The notes under the pieces are model-generated. The model worked only from the letters and a program-made list of their open reading frames with translations. It was not told the DNA's origin and did not search any database. A program made the translations under genes and the position numbers. A stretch of 29,688 nt of DNA from Blattamonas nauphoetae (lineage: Eukaryota; Preaxostyla; Oxymonadida): contig JARBJD010000601.1 in the NCBI GenBank assembly GCA_033064195.1, positions 1 to 29,688 on the forward strand. Direction: 5' to 3'. Below, in pieces: positions 11,264-22,477 of the stretch. Positions within the stretch are counted from its first letter, which is position 1. Every line of letters begins with the position of its first letter.

Positions 11264-14200
11264 ATGGATACCGAAAGCCGAAAATGGGGCTCTGAATCCA
11301 TGGTTGCGGGTTCAGGCCCTTCCGGGTACGATGCGTGGAGCAAGAGGGATTCAACCTTCTTCACAGGCCTATACCCACTGTATCCTCAGGTACGTGTCAT
11401 ATTTTCGGTCTTAATTCGTTTTTAATGTTCAGAGTAAGCGACCCTCACGATATCTTCCTTTAGGTGAGTACCTATTCATAATTTTTGAGCTTGTGACGCT
11501 CTCATTCTATTCGACGTCACCTGGCTCGACAATTATTACTCCCGTTGCAAAAATATTTGGATTCATGAACCTTTCTTCAATCGGGACTATCTCAGATAAA
11601 TTAGTTCCCATCCTTTGTTTCGTTGTAGTCGGTCTCGTTTTACTCTTGTCTCTATCACTGATGCTCGTTGCCAAATTCTATCAATGGCTCATGACCCATC
11701 AGCCATGGATTATTAGCATCAGTCGAATGACAATGACCGTCTTTTTGACAGCTGCCGTCGTTCCTGTCCTCAATATTTTAATAAACACTTTCGATTGTGT
11801 GAAAGATCCATCCGAAATCTCTTATTTCCGAGGCACCGCTGTTCTTTGTCTATCAGGTCAGTATCCTCTCCATCTAGTCAGTACAATCCTTGGAATTGTG
11901 TTTATCGCGCTCTATATCACTATGTTCGTTCTGCATCATTACTTTATCTTCCAAATCGACCCACGACCCCGTGGATACTTCTCTACTCCCTCAGCAATAT
12001 TTCAAACCCTCAGAATTTGTGTTATTTTCGTTATTGTCATTACTCAACGCTTTTTAACCGATTGGGCTTTCTGGCGTGCCCTAATCACCATCGGAATCTC
12101 AGTGGCCATGGCTGCATATGTGATAATATGTCAGCCATACTACCATTTTCACTCAAATTTCTTGATTTGTGTTGAGATGACAATCTATGGTTCGATGCGT
12201 CTCTGCTCAGAAATCGGATTCATTTTCGACCAAAAACTAACAAATATTGTTGGAACTATTATTTTAGGGGTCTGTGGTCTCGCCCTGGGGATTGTTCTCT
12301 CTCTTCTGTTCTATAAACTCATGCGACACATTGAACGAAGTCATTGGGCTGTGACTCAGACAAAGGCTGGCGAATTCGTTCCATTATTCGATTTATCGTC
12401 ACAAGATGGCAAAGAAGAAGCATGGATGCATCTCAAGAAACACGGGATGGATCGAAGCATACGCTGGTTCTACCAAAAGCAGCATCGCACCCCGATTCTG
12501 GGTGAATATGTTGATTGTCTCTATCAAGTTTACTTAGTTCATGACCCTCATAATGGACCAATGACGGTCTTATATGGAGTTTTTCTCCAGCATATCCGCA
12601 AAAATCGAATCAAAGCACACAACATGCTTCTCTCAGCTCGAAGACAACATCCTGGCATTATGTATCGTTCAGTGTTGTTTTGGTTGATGCGCGGTCAGTC
12701 TGCTGCCAGTGGAAGTGGAGGTACGGAAGCTGTTGAGATGGTGCAGAAAGGACAACTCGTGCAAGCAGAAAACGCAAAAGAAGACGCTCGGGATGCTCAA
12801 ATGTCGTTTTTCGAGAATCTTAGCCGGAAACAAACGAACTTCATACTTCTCCAAAAGCAACTTACCGAAATTGTGAAGTCTGAAGCCGAAGCCAAGAAAC
12901 AGTACGAATCTCTGCTCAACGCGAACCCAAACAACGTTGCTGTGTTGCGATCGTACGGGGACCTTCTTGGAGTTGTGCTTGGTGACTACGAAATGGCAGA
13001 TTACGTGTATCTCAAGGCGGATGGTTTGGAGGACGACACAGTCGATGCTGACCCGACGACGGTGAGTGGGGATCGGAAGCGAAGGAAGAAAAAGAAGAAG
13101 AAACAGACTGAAAACGGGATGGACAACATGCTGTCGACTGTTCCTTCACATGCCAACTCGAACCTGCTTGTGAAGATTGGATACTGCTCAAATGGATTCT
13201 CACACTTGTTTGGCATCGCTGGTCTGATTGGCACGGCTGTCTTCGTTGCCACGTTCTCACAAGATGTGGGAATGGGGCTTCGTGGGTTGAGAGACGTTGG
13301 GGAACTGATTATGAGTGGAGCGAAGACTTCTGTGATGGTGTTGGAGTTGCTCACTCACGAACAACTCCTCTGGATGAACATGACTTCCACAAACGGTTCA
13401 ATCAATCCTGTCCCCGACATCCAGAAACACATGCTGAGATATGCCGATCGGATGGCCGAAATTGTGATTGAGCAGATGAACACAGAGGTGGAGAAGAAGG
13501 GCTGGGAGGAGCTGAGGATTGAGACAGTGTCTGTGCAGTTTGACGATGTGGCCAACAAAGTGACTTCCACATCTCTCATCAATGCGTCGTTCCTCTCCCT
13601 CACAACCGAAGTCATCAACTTCGCCAAAACCCTTGCTCTCTCGACCGACCTCCCGAAGCACTTCCAACACTCCAAGGGACGAATCATCAGCCATCTGTAC
13701 AACACCCTCCAGCCGTTCATCGAAGGAGGAAAGCGTCTTCTCGAAGATTACAATGTTCAGGCACTCTCCACGGCCAGTCGAATGCGAACTTTTATGAATC
13801 TGTTCATTGGACTTCCGGCGGTTGTGGTGATGGTGAATATTGCTGTTTTGTATATTTATCTGTCGATCACGCACACGCGCGAGAGGACAAAGATTCTCCG
13901 CGAGATTCTCGAAATCCCAAAAACCACAATCCAGAAATACGCTCGCGAATTGAACGAGAGAGACGAAATCGACCCTGTCAACGATCAGAAGGACGATGAC
14001 GCGTCGGACGAGGAGCTTCTCGAACCTGAAAGTGATGTCCTCCAAAAGCGGAAATCGATCCACAGAAGAAGCTCACGCAAGCCGTCGGTCGCGAAGATTT
14101 CTGAAGACAACACGAAAAGTCTTGAAGATGAATCTGTGGTAGTGCTGAAGGACGAAGTGGATTTCAAGTGGTTGAACGAAGGGGGTGAGGTGAAAGTGGC

Positions 14201-15695
14201 GGAGACGGAGCAGGATGCTGCGTGGAAACAGACAGAAGAGACACGCATCCCAACACGCCACGTTCGCCAAAAATCGTTCATCCCAACTGAAGACTGGTCT
14301 GCTCGCTCGCTTCTGACCACTCGAAGCGACGATGACGAGAAGAGGACAGTGACGAGAAGAGCTGACGAGGATTGGGAGGACAGATTCGAGAAGGATGTAG
14401 AATACCTCAACGCACAGTACAACTTCATGGGGAAGGTCATTCCAACGTCGACGCGGATATTAATGGTTCTGCACGCACTGGCCATCTTCTGCATCTGCTG
14501 CGGGATCCTCCTCTCGCTGTATCTCTCATCGAGAACGTATTCGGATTTCATTGACAATGTGTACATGGGAAACATCCGATCAGTGATTCTCGCAGTGTGT
14601 CAGACGCTTCTATACCGGGTGTATGGTGGATCTGACATGCTCGAGCTGAACGAACCAGTTGTGTGCAAAATCAGCACCAACCCTGTTTGGAATGACAGCT
14701 CCCATCTCCTCAAAGACCAGTCTGTCATCCGCACGCTTTTCGTCAAATCCATCGAATACTGGCGACAGGTGAACGAACTCACGCATTACGGGACTCAGTC
14801 TTCTGAAAAGACAGACGACAAGCTCGTCGACAACCACGTATCTGACCGTCTCAGTCCCGATCTCAACCAAGCCATCCTTCTCGACGCGCGCGAGTGCTTC
14901 CTCCTCACTGGCTGCACAAATAAGCTTCCAGACCGGCTGTATGAGTTCAACTCGACGTCGGTGACACTTCAGGCGCTGACTGTCCGTGTTGTCCAGTATT
15001 CGTGGCTGTTCTCGAAGGGCTCGGTCATCACTCGTGCTGAAGAATACTCCATCTTCCAGTTTCTCGCCACAGCAATCAAAGAAGACTTGGGCGGAGGGCA
15101 ACGAGGAACGGTGGAGACGTTGTGTGAGATGAGCGAGGCGGAGAGAGTTAAGTTTGTTGATCAGGCGATGTATGAAGTGATCGGGTTCTCGGTTCTGTAC
15201 TTCTTCGCCATGTTCTTTGCTCTCCCAACACTCGGCAGACTCAAAACCATCCACAACGAAGGGGAACGGATGAAGGAGCTGACCATGCGAGGGGAAGAGG
15301 TTGAAGACGAGGTCCTGTTTGTGGAAGGGATGGTCTGTGGATGTGATTGGATGGACGACGCTCGCTGTCAAATTGTGGAGAAAGCGAACAGTGTCATTCG
15401 CTCGTTCAAGCACGGAGAGAGCGTGTCAATGAAGGAATCATTGATGGACGAGCTCACTGTCACAATCAAACGAGAGTTTCGGGCAGAAGAAGAATTTATG
15501 AAAACAAGGATGGATCAGACAATGATAAACCAGCATTGTCACACACATCGACTGATTCTGCAGCGACTTGAATATATCTTCGATTCTTACCGGACGAAAG
15601 ACCAGGCGCGACATACAATTGCGAAGAGAGCGTTGACAAGGCTCTTTGACTCTCATTTTATTGGGGAGGATGTGGAAATGGTGAACGCGACCTGA
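11264..15695 (+). CDS. TmcB/TmcC-like multi-pass membrane protein with TPR-like region
   Basis: Exons 11264-11389 and 11433-15695 (TGA stop), with a 43-nt intron (GTACGT to TTCAG), give 1462 residues. The N terminus (LYPLYPQ then SKRPSRYLPLGEYLF) precedes about seven hydrophobic helices within residues 60-340. A cytosolic helical region with repeated 'DPHNG..LYGVFLQHI' and 'EAKKQYESLLNANPNN' style units resembles the TPR region of Dictyostelium tiny macrocysts B/C proteins. A run of basic residues (KRRKKKKKK, about 591) precedes another helix near 632; further helices lie near 830, 1051 and 1291. Charged linkers (900-1040) are probably disordered. Related protist proteins often end in a PAS, cyclase or kinase domain; none is seen here. 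The role is unknown, probably membrane sensing or signalling. Codon use is like the neighbouring host genes. Confidence 0.75.
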
Positions 15696-15968
15696 TTTCT
15701 ACGTCCACAGAACTCCTCGTTCACAGTCTTCTTTTTCTGGTTTTTTTGTTATCTTTCTATTAGGGACATTTCAAACCGATTGATGTCTCTTTCCTTGGAT
15801 TCTACTATGTTTAATCGTGTCTATTCAAAGGGCTTGGAAAAATACTCATTATTTCAGGGTTTGTTGAATCAAAGGAGAATCTTAATTATGGTTTGATCAG
15901 ATTTTTCATCTCATTAACGAAAGACTTTCTCTCTCCAAATATCCAGTCGAGAATAATTGAGTGTGTAT

Positions 15969-15976
15969 GGATGCAA
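15969..15976 (+). repeat. Left 8-bp target duplication (GGATGCAA)
   Basis: GGATGCAA directly precedes the element beginning TATACCT at 15977 and recurs directly after its other end at 17466-17473. Confidence 0.75.
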
Positions 15977-17465
15977 TATACCTTTGTGGCCTGGCCTGAC
16001 AAAGACGAAATCACGATATTTCCTGGCCACTAACTGTGAAGAAATTGTTGAATTGTGACTCAACACTATAGATGGTTCCCTTTTAGGAATTTTTCTCTAC
16101 CTGTTCAACATCGAGTTAACACTCTGGAAACGCGGTTCATTTCATCATCGAGGTTCGATCGCGATGAAAATCGGCTTTTTTTGAAACACAATTTCGACAC
16201 ACTTTTTGTTTCAAACAATGATAAAAGAGTATCAGAAGGTGATACGGGATGAAAAAGTCCGGTTCAGTGATAGAGAGTTCATGATAAAGGTACTGTCGTG
16301 AAAAAAAAGTAAAATACTCGATTAAGTTGAGAATGACATCTACGAAATCAAACATCAGATCATGACGAGAACGTGGAAAAAACATGGGAAAGGAGTCATG
16401 TTTCCTGAGTAGAGTGGATTAACTTGTCCAGAACGATCAATTTTTCGCCGATCCAATCATGAGCAGCGATTTCGACGTGAACCTGTACTAAGGTGAGAGA
16501 ATGGATGACAAACCGACTTTGCGCAGATGGATGACGCTGTTACGAGGGAGTACAGGTCTGATAATCATTTTGTCAGATAGATCTGTTGCAAGATACAACG
16601 AGTTCGTTTTTGAGTGCTATGAAGAGAGATGAAAAAGAAAAAAGAGCAAAAAAAGTCCGACAAACACAAGAATGATAGGATGGTTGCCTTGTTGGAGTCA
16701 TTCAATCGAAAGGGGGAGGAGTGAATCCACATCGACACGAGAATGGTCTGAGATGAGGAGAGAATGTGAAAAACGTCATTTTAAGACGTTTAGGTCCTTG
16801 AGAAGGGGGATACAATTAGGTATTTGAAATTATAGGAGACAAACCGTTGTGCAAAAGGAAATGAACCAGTGACACCATTGAAAAATTTCTTCACAACTGG
16901 CCACAAGATCAAAAAATAAGGGTGAGTGTTTCGGGTTGATCAAGAATTTGTCGAACTTTTTCTCTCTTTTCCCAGGCGGTTTTTTCTCATTCGAATTGCA
17001 GTTTTTCATCTCAATTTTCGTACAGTGGGGGTGGAAATCTGATGTTCGATGGCCACGTTGAACTTTTTCTTCTCACCCAAAATCGTCTTGTTTTTCTCCC
17101 ATTCGATCCATCTCGCCTGTTTTTCATCTCCTAAATCGTTTTAGAATGTACATTTGTGTCAGAATTTTTGACATCATTCAAAAGTCCGAAGACCAACATT
17201 CAAAAAAGCAATTAACCACTCTTGTTGCAGCTGAATCATAGATCTCGAAGAGATTATTCAATCATGTCATCCACCAATTCTTGAGAAAGGTTGATTCATT
17301 TCTCAACTAAGAAAGGAGAATTGTTTTGAATGTTGGTCTTCAGACTTTTGAATGATGTCAAAAATTCTGACCCATTTGGCGGATCAAGATACGAGATCCT
17401 TACCCATATTTTGAGTAAACCTACTGACCAGTGGCCACGCCTTTTTGACTGGCCACACAGGTATA
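15977..17465. mobile_element. Non-autonomous hAT-like DNA transposon, 1489 bp
   Basis: The ends are inverted repeats: TATACCTTTGTGGCC at the left and, read inward on the other strand, TATACCTGTGTGGCC at the right, 14 of 15 matching. Both sides carry the 8-bp direct repeat GGATGCAA. An 8-bp duplication with short terminal inverted repeats fits hAT, and also P or Merlin elements. TGGCCAC recurs inside near both ends (about 16024, 16898, 17432 and 17450), typical of subterminal transposase-binding repeats. No transposase frame is visible, so it would need a partner element. A separate hairpin element sits in its right part. The perfect duplication and near-perfect ends suggest a fairly recent insertion. 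Confidence 0.72.
17157..17372. mobile_element. 216-bp hairpin MITE with 48-bp arms
   Basis: Positions 17158-17205 and 17324-17371 are inverted copies, 47 of 48 bases pairing (GTCAGAATTTTTGACATC at the outer end). The spacer is 118 nt with no coding signal. CATTTG occurs immediately outside both ends (17151-17156 and 17373-17378), consistent with a 6-bp target duplication. It lies wholly inside the 15977-17465 element, so it inserted later or was carried along. The near-identity of the arms suggests youth or a functional fold. Confidence 0.7.
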
Positions 17466-17473
17466 GGATGCAA
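17466..17473 (+). repeat. Right 8-bp target duplication (GGATGCAA)
   Basis: Exact copy of 15969-15976, flanking the right end of the hAT-like element. Confidence 0.75.
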
Positions 17474-17597
17474 CTGACGTAGACTCTGACACCCATTTCA
17501 TTAATTCCATTGAACAAGAAAGAATTTAAAAACAAACCGAGAGTGAAACTTGTCAAAACTACATCTCTGAGAAGAAAATCTTCATCTTGTTAGGGAT

Positions 17598-17792
17598 GTG
17601 AAAAAGAAGATACATCCTAACGCCGCACGAAAGAGTGTTTGGCGGAACTTCTATCTAAAAAATAACTCAATCATCAGACAACAAAAGCGAACTTTTGGTA
17701 TTAGAATGCTGGGACTCGAAGAACTCCATGATCAAGTTTCAAGTGAGGTTCAAGTTGTAATCAGATCCTTGTATTATCCATTCAAGCGCTAA
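17598..17792 (+). pseudogene. Short unrecognised ORF in transposon-rich DNA
   Basis: This frame is open for 64 residues, starts MKKKIHPNAARK and contains GLEELHDQVSSEVQ, which reads more like real protein than the surroundings. It has no neighbour that would extend it in phase and no recognised motif. It may be a fragment of the element that also left the zinc-ribbon and AT-hook pieces further right. Low certainty. Confidence 0.25.
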
Positions 17793-17959
17793 TATCACGA
17801 TACGTTCAAGGATCAACTCAAAACATCAAATCAGACAGAATAACAGGCTTTAAATCCATCAAAGAGCAGGGGTTCTCCATCTAATATCGAATAGACAATC
17901 TTGGAGAACGATCAGACGCACCGAAAGTTAATTCCTGAACGGATTAGATACCATCCAGC

Positions 17960-18375
17960 ACGTCACCTCCAAATCATTGTGTCCTTCATCAACAGATATT
18001 CGACGAGCTCCTCTGAATCGAGCAGAAAAGAAAGTTTGTTCTTTTTTGAATATGAAAACCGATGTTTCTCCATACTCTCTCCACTATCAGAAATCCATGC
18101 TCTTGTTGAAAGACTTTCCAAAATGGTTAACATCCAGATGGGATGCAATCTTTGCGACAGCAGCACTGGGTGATGCTATACCTGTGATAACAATGAGAGT
18201 TTTGGCATTTATAACGTAATGCCATCCCTCTTTCTGTAAGAATGTACGGATCTGGTGTCTGACATTCGGGACAATTGGAATACGGGAGACTATTATGATC
18301 AAGAAGCCACTGACGTGTTTCGGTTTCGTTTTGAAAGAGAATATTACATCCATGAAACAATCGAGTTAGACACAA
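17960..18375 (-). pseudogene. Zinc-ribbon transposase remnant (Merlin/IS1595-like)
   Basis: Read from 18375 leftward, the minus strand has QWLLDHNSLPYSNCPECQ, then a basic turn and YKCQNSHCYHRYSI. This is a CPxC...C-x4-C ribbon preceded by a WLLDH helix, the usual N-terminal layout of IS1595/ISXO2 and Merlin transposases. After YHRYSI the similarity continues in the neighbouring minus frame (IASHLDVNHFGKSFNKSMDF, resembling the helix after the ribbon), so the copy is frameshifted. Stops follow and no DDE catalytic core can be recognised. It is a DNA-transposon fossil; family assignment rests on motif spacing only. Confidence 0.4.
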
Positions 18376-18419
18376 TCAATGAGCTTCCATCCGAACCATG
18401 ATACTCGTTTGATCCTGAG

Positions 18420-18671
18420 ATGGAAAGAAAGATGGCTGTTGAATTGGAAAATCGGCGATCTAGGAAGAGAGGAAGGCCAAAAAGACGATCAAATGATTAT
18501 GACTGTGAATGGACACCAATACTCCACGGTATGGCCCAAAACAAAGAAAAACATGAAGAACTAAATCAAAGAAACCAATATCTTTCAATTGAGAAACGTC
18601 CCACACTTGAGTCTCTTCAAAACGGAGACTTCGAAAATCTCACAGAAGAATTGTTGGATGTCGAATTTTAA
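18420..18671 (+). pseudogene. AT-hook-containing ORF fragment
   Basis: An 83-residue frame with SRKRGRPKRRSND, a classic AT-hook (RGRPK core) for minor-groove binding of AT-rich DNA. The same frame is protein-like upstream (REYYIHETIELDTINELPSE at about 18332-18391) but separated by a stop, so this is probably the 3' part of an older gene. The C-terminal stretch is acidic (GDFENLTEELLDVEF). It lies divergently next to the zinc-ribbon remnant and may come from the same element or from its neighbour. Confidence 0.35.
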
Positions 18672-20780
18672 GGCTCCTTTCAATTTCTTACTAAAAAACG
18701 ACGCATTGGTTCTACTTGTTCATCAATCATCCGGCGTCATGACAAATGGAAAGTTAAAAATCGTTCACTAACAGAGACTGAAACCGAGACTCTCCAGATC
18801 TGTGGTTATTTTATCAGATTTCAAACAGAGCATTCTCTTGTCAATCAACGCAAATCAACTCTCTCACAGTAGTGGTAGAAGCGATTTGGGAACCAATCTG
18901 AAATTGTCATTGAAATCAAAACTAAAAGTCAACGCCGATTGACCAATTTTGAATCTTGTATTAAAAGGAATTTATGACATTTTGATGACATCAATATTTG
19001 GCCTAAATTCTAAAAATATGTCCAATATTTTGACCTCGTGAAAAGTGTCAATTTTGAAGCAAATTTTGGCAACATTCGAAAAAATGTTGGCACTTTTTTG
19101 GTGTTTTTCACTTTTTGACCACAAATCACTGAAATCCAACATGATAACCATTTCGAAAAATTCTGAAAAAAATTCTAAAATCTCGGGAACATCGTAGGTA
19201 ATCGATCAAAAGAGGTTTGATCAAAATCGGTTGAGAATTCGTCGAACTGCGTACCGAACTTTGGTCCAAAAAGTGACGAAAAAGTGGATGTTCCGATTTT
19301 GCTACTATGAACTGCTTTATGGCTCAAATTGTGTTCAAACACGTTTGATTGCGACGGAAATCATTTTGAAAGGTAGGATTTTCGATAAAAAGCACTTTCT
19401 GAAAAAAAAGTTTGATCCGACCCATATCCATGGTCAAAATCTCGAAATTTTTTCTGGGAGGTTTGGACTTTCAGCACTATCATTTTCTGGACCACTTTCG
19501 TCCCCTATTAACATTTTTACACTCCATTTCCTTCCCCGACGTCAGGTGACGATTCGGTGGATCTCGACATTTGTCACCACAAGTTTCGGACACTTTTTCA
19601 TGAATTTTCACATTTCACTACTTTCACTTCATTTACTCCGTTATTACATCATTTTAACGAACATAAGTCGACGCGAGGTGTATAGCGCATTTCCTTAGTT
19701 TCATTTTGTTGGTTCTTCACTTCACCGTGTTGACGACTCTTTTCTTCACAACTTGCACACTATTAGATTTTTGCCCCGATTTTCACATATTGCGCCTTCT
19801 TTCTCGTTGTTAGAGGAAGGTGTGCTCAAATTTTCAGAATTTTTTGTCGGATAGTTGTCTCAAAATTTCACTTTTTCGATTCGTCATTTCACAGGTTTTG
19901 ACTGTGTTTACATGTTTGAACACCACTTCAGCCCCTTCTTTCTCACATCATTCTCTCCACATTTCACCTCGAGTTGAACCATTACTCCTCTCCATTTTTC
20001 TCACATCACTTCCATTTTGTGGGCCGTTCTCACTTCACTAGCACATCATTTTAGTCAACTTTTCATCAACTTTTTCACAAAAACAGAGTAAAAGAAAGCG
20101 AAAGAAGCATGAATGAAACGGGCAAGTATGAAACTGAGAGGGAAATTGACGATCGTGAAAACTGTGTGAAATGTGACACTAATAGTGAAAATTAGGTCTG
20201 TGTTCTGGTTTATCTCTCTTAAAAACAACAAAAATGATTCAAAAAAGTATGTGAAATGTTGGACTTTCCGGAAAAATACCGAGATATGAAGTGAGCCGTT
20301 GAATGGCGGATCTCTGCAAAAGTCCGGAAAACTCAGTAAACGGGAATTAGTGTGTTGTATTTGAGAAAAAGTTACAGTGAAAGAAACATGAATGAAGTGG
20401 TTAAAAAGGATAATCAATGAGACAATGAAGACAGAAGTGAGGCCAAAAATGAAAACATAACGAGTGAAAATGAAGTGTCAATTCAACCATAAACAGTTAA
20501 AACAGAGCTGAAAAAAGAAGAAAAGGAGAGTGGCATACTCCTTTTTACATAAAAGTGCAGAGATCCACGACCGATCCTGAAACTCCGCATAACTCTGCAA
20601 AAGTTCGGAAAATCCAAAAAACGAAGCATACCACGATGATCCTGGATATCAGAGGAATCTGAAACGCGAAGAATCGGAACGAAACTATCACTTGTGAGAA
20701 ATCAGTGATCGAACCCATTGATCCTCGATCTGAGTGAAAAATCCAAAACTGAGAAATCAATGAAAGAAAATCTAATTCAG
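18672..20780. other. Gene-free AT-rich stretch with a strand-composition switch
   Basis: No gene is supported. About 18.95-19.45 kb is AT-rich with runs of A and T. About 19.48-20.06 kb is pyrimidine-rich on the plus strand, with many TTTCAC and CACTTCA words. About 20.09-20.77 kb is purine-rich with the complementary words (GTGAAA, TGAAGTG). Imperfect direct repeats occur, for example CTCTGCAAAAGTCCGGAAAA near 20312-20331 and CTCTGCAAAAGTTCGGAAAA near 20592-20611. The part nearest 20780 could be the left terminal region of the Polinton-type element, but its partner end is outside the window. Confidence 0.4.
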
Positions 20781-20800
20781 AGTTTTTTAATTTGTATTAA
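20781..20800 (+). promoter_or_regulatory. AT-rich start-proximal motif, copy 1
   Basis: AGTTTTTTAATTTGTATTAA runs directly into an ATG at 20801. It matches copies at 24470-24487 and 28921-28938. A promoter or transcription-start signal of the element is inferred. Confidence 0.5.
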
Positions 20801-20805
20801 ATGAA

Positions 20806-20811
20806 TCCAAC
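20806..20811 (+). repeat. Left 6-bp target duplication (TCCAAC)
   Basis: TCCAAC directly precedes the nested element and is repeated directly after its end at 24059-24064. Confidence 0.75.
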
Positions 20812-21069
20812 TTAGGCTTGTCTGACCGGCCAAAAGTGCCGGTCAGAGTCAGTGGCCAATTCTTCAAAGGGTCCGATCTCACCTAAATTGTCAATTCCAC
20901 ACTTTCAACAAGAAAATCACAAGATAGCTAACATTTGTGTCCAGATTTACCAACTAACACAAGAAATATGCCGAGGATCTGCTTACTCGAAAAGATTTGT
21001 TTTTTCAACAGAAAAGAATGAAGATAACACTTCGAAAGGCGAGCAGGATATGGTTAATTTGAAGAGAAT

Positions 21070-22010
21070 ACATGATTAGATGATCAACGCCAAAACAAAG
21101 ACGAGAACATGCAGCACAATCCGAGCAATCCCTCTTCCCCCTCCGTCTGCCAAAGATATCACAAAGACCAGTCTGCTGTCCGAATCTTCATTATTACTCA
21201 GTTCCAGCTTGTATTTCATGTTGGCAGTTGTGTTGCACTCGATCCACGAACGGGTGAACGTTATTTCAGTACCGTCATCTATTTTCGTCCTTTTCGCTGT
21301 AGATGTGGAGGAACCCTTCGCTGGGTTGTCTGACTTGTTCACTCGGATGAACGTGTTGTTCGTGGCAAAGTATTTCAGGTCGCTGACGTCTGAGTTAAGG
21401 TTTGTTGTGATGTGAATGAGGTGATGGGCTGCGTGGAAGTGTGATCTCCTCGAGCGGCGAGACGAACGTCCTGCTGTTTTGTGGAGTGTTCTCCGGCGAG
21501 AGGACCATGTTAGAGATCTTGTTTGAGGTTGAGTGAGTGTGTTGAGGGTTGGTGTGGGTGAGGCTGGCGGAGAAGTGAGTGTACTCTCCCCCATTCGAGA
21601 AGGCCGTTGAGTTGTTGTCGTAGATATCAAACGTGATTTTTGTCTTCTGTTGGTCCTCAATTGGGTCAGAACCAAGACTCAGCAAATGTGTGAATTTGAG
21701 GGCACCCGATCCGCTCCGTAGTCTTCAGACAGACTCAACATAACGACGAGACTCAATCAGTTTCCCAAAGTCACTGTCAACTCTTGGTTGGTCTTCTTGT
21801 CCACCAACTCTGCAATCTTCAGGATACTGTCACGAGGAGGGATGGAGAACCTGACAAAGTTGCTCTCGTCGTGAATTGGATGGTGAGTGGAGAAGCGTGC
21901 GAAGTGAGTGGATGAGAGGGTTGATGTGTGGTGGCCTTTGAGAGTGTTCGACAGATGTTGGTGTTGTTCGTATTCGATGTGAATCTCACCTTTGACAATG
22001 GCATCACAAA
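21070..22010 (-). pseudogene. Decayed cargo gene in unit 1, unknown, C-terminal membrane helix
   Basis: The minus strand reads as protein-like throughout this interval but in several broken pieces. Recognisable stretches include FVRFSIPPRDSILKIAEL, ITFDIYDNNSTAFSNGGEY and NTTANMKYKLELSNNEDS, and the end is a hydrophobic helix (GIARIVLHVLVFVLALII), as in a tail-anchored or type I membrane protein. Base composition is closer to the host genes on the left than to the Polinton, so capture of a host gene fragment is plausible. The family is not recognised. The plus-strand frame at 21080-21415 is its antisense shadow. Confidence 0.45.
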
Positions 22011-22382
22011 GCTCTTCCCAGTTCAGCTCTGTTTCCTTCGGCTTCTCTCCTCTACATTCTCAATGGCTTAAGTTCTGTATCTTGAAAGGAACTGAGAAAA
22101 AAGTGAAAGAAAGATTTGGGCAGACAGATGACAGCTGGTACCAAAAAGATTTTGTCTTAAGGGTTCATACCAAGAAGTTTCGACGTTCGGCGACAACTAT
22201 TTCAGTGATAGAGGATGAAGAAGTTCGATCAAATGCCCAATACTTTTTGTGTTAAGTTCGATCGAGAAAGGATACTGTGAAATTAAGAGTTAAATCGCTG
22301 AATTGAATGATCAAAATCTGATTTGTTATAATTCTGAAGAAATCGGAGAAATGGTAAATCAAGATTATGGGTTCCGAAATAC

Positions 22383-22477
22383 CTCCGGTCAGTGACCGTC
22401 AGTACTTTTCGATGAAAACTGACCGGTCAGTGCCGGTCAGTGTCAGTTCACTTTTTTTCAAAGGGTCCGATCTCACC
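22383..22477. repeat. Internal terminal module joining the two units
   Basis: The left part copies the right end of the composite element (CTCCGGTCAGTGACCGTCAG at 22383-22402 and 23991-24010). The right part copies its left end (CAAAGGGTCCGATCTCACC). ACTGACCGGTCAGTGCCGGT lies between and contains the palindrome CTGACCGGTCAG. Such a fused module is what a tandem or shared-end pair of elements would leave. Confidence 0.75.

Noticed and set aside
13398-14063. Minus-strand open frame of 221 codons
   Set aside because: Antisense to the TmcB-like gene; no start context or motif.
14610-15413. Long minus-strand open frame (267 codons)
   Set aside because: It lies antisense to the well-supported TmcB-like exon and has no motif; a shadow of codon bias.
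1244-15695. Alternative genetic code (TAA and TAG read as Gln), known in some oxymonads
   Set aside because: Host genes here end in TAA (2523), TAG (1244, 6527, 9958) and TGA (11034, 15695) at family-appropriate ends.
16137-16385. Minus-strand 82-codon frame in the hAT-like element as a transposase
   Set aside because: Too short, no BED finger or hAT dimerisation motif; base composition explains it.
19231-19698. Plus-strand 155-codon open frame
   Set aside because: Low-complexity AT-rich sequence with Phe/Ser/Leu bias and no motif; continuous with non-coding surroundings.
21080-21415. Plus-strand open frame of 111 codons in the nested element
   Set aside because: The minus strand of the same interval reads as a protein with a C-terminal membrane helix; the plus frame is its shadow.
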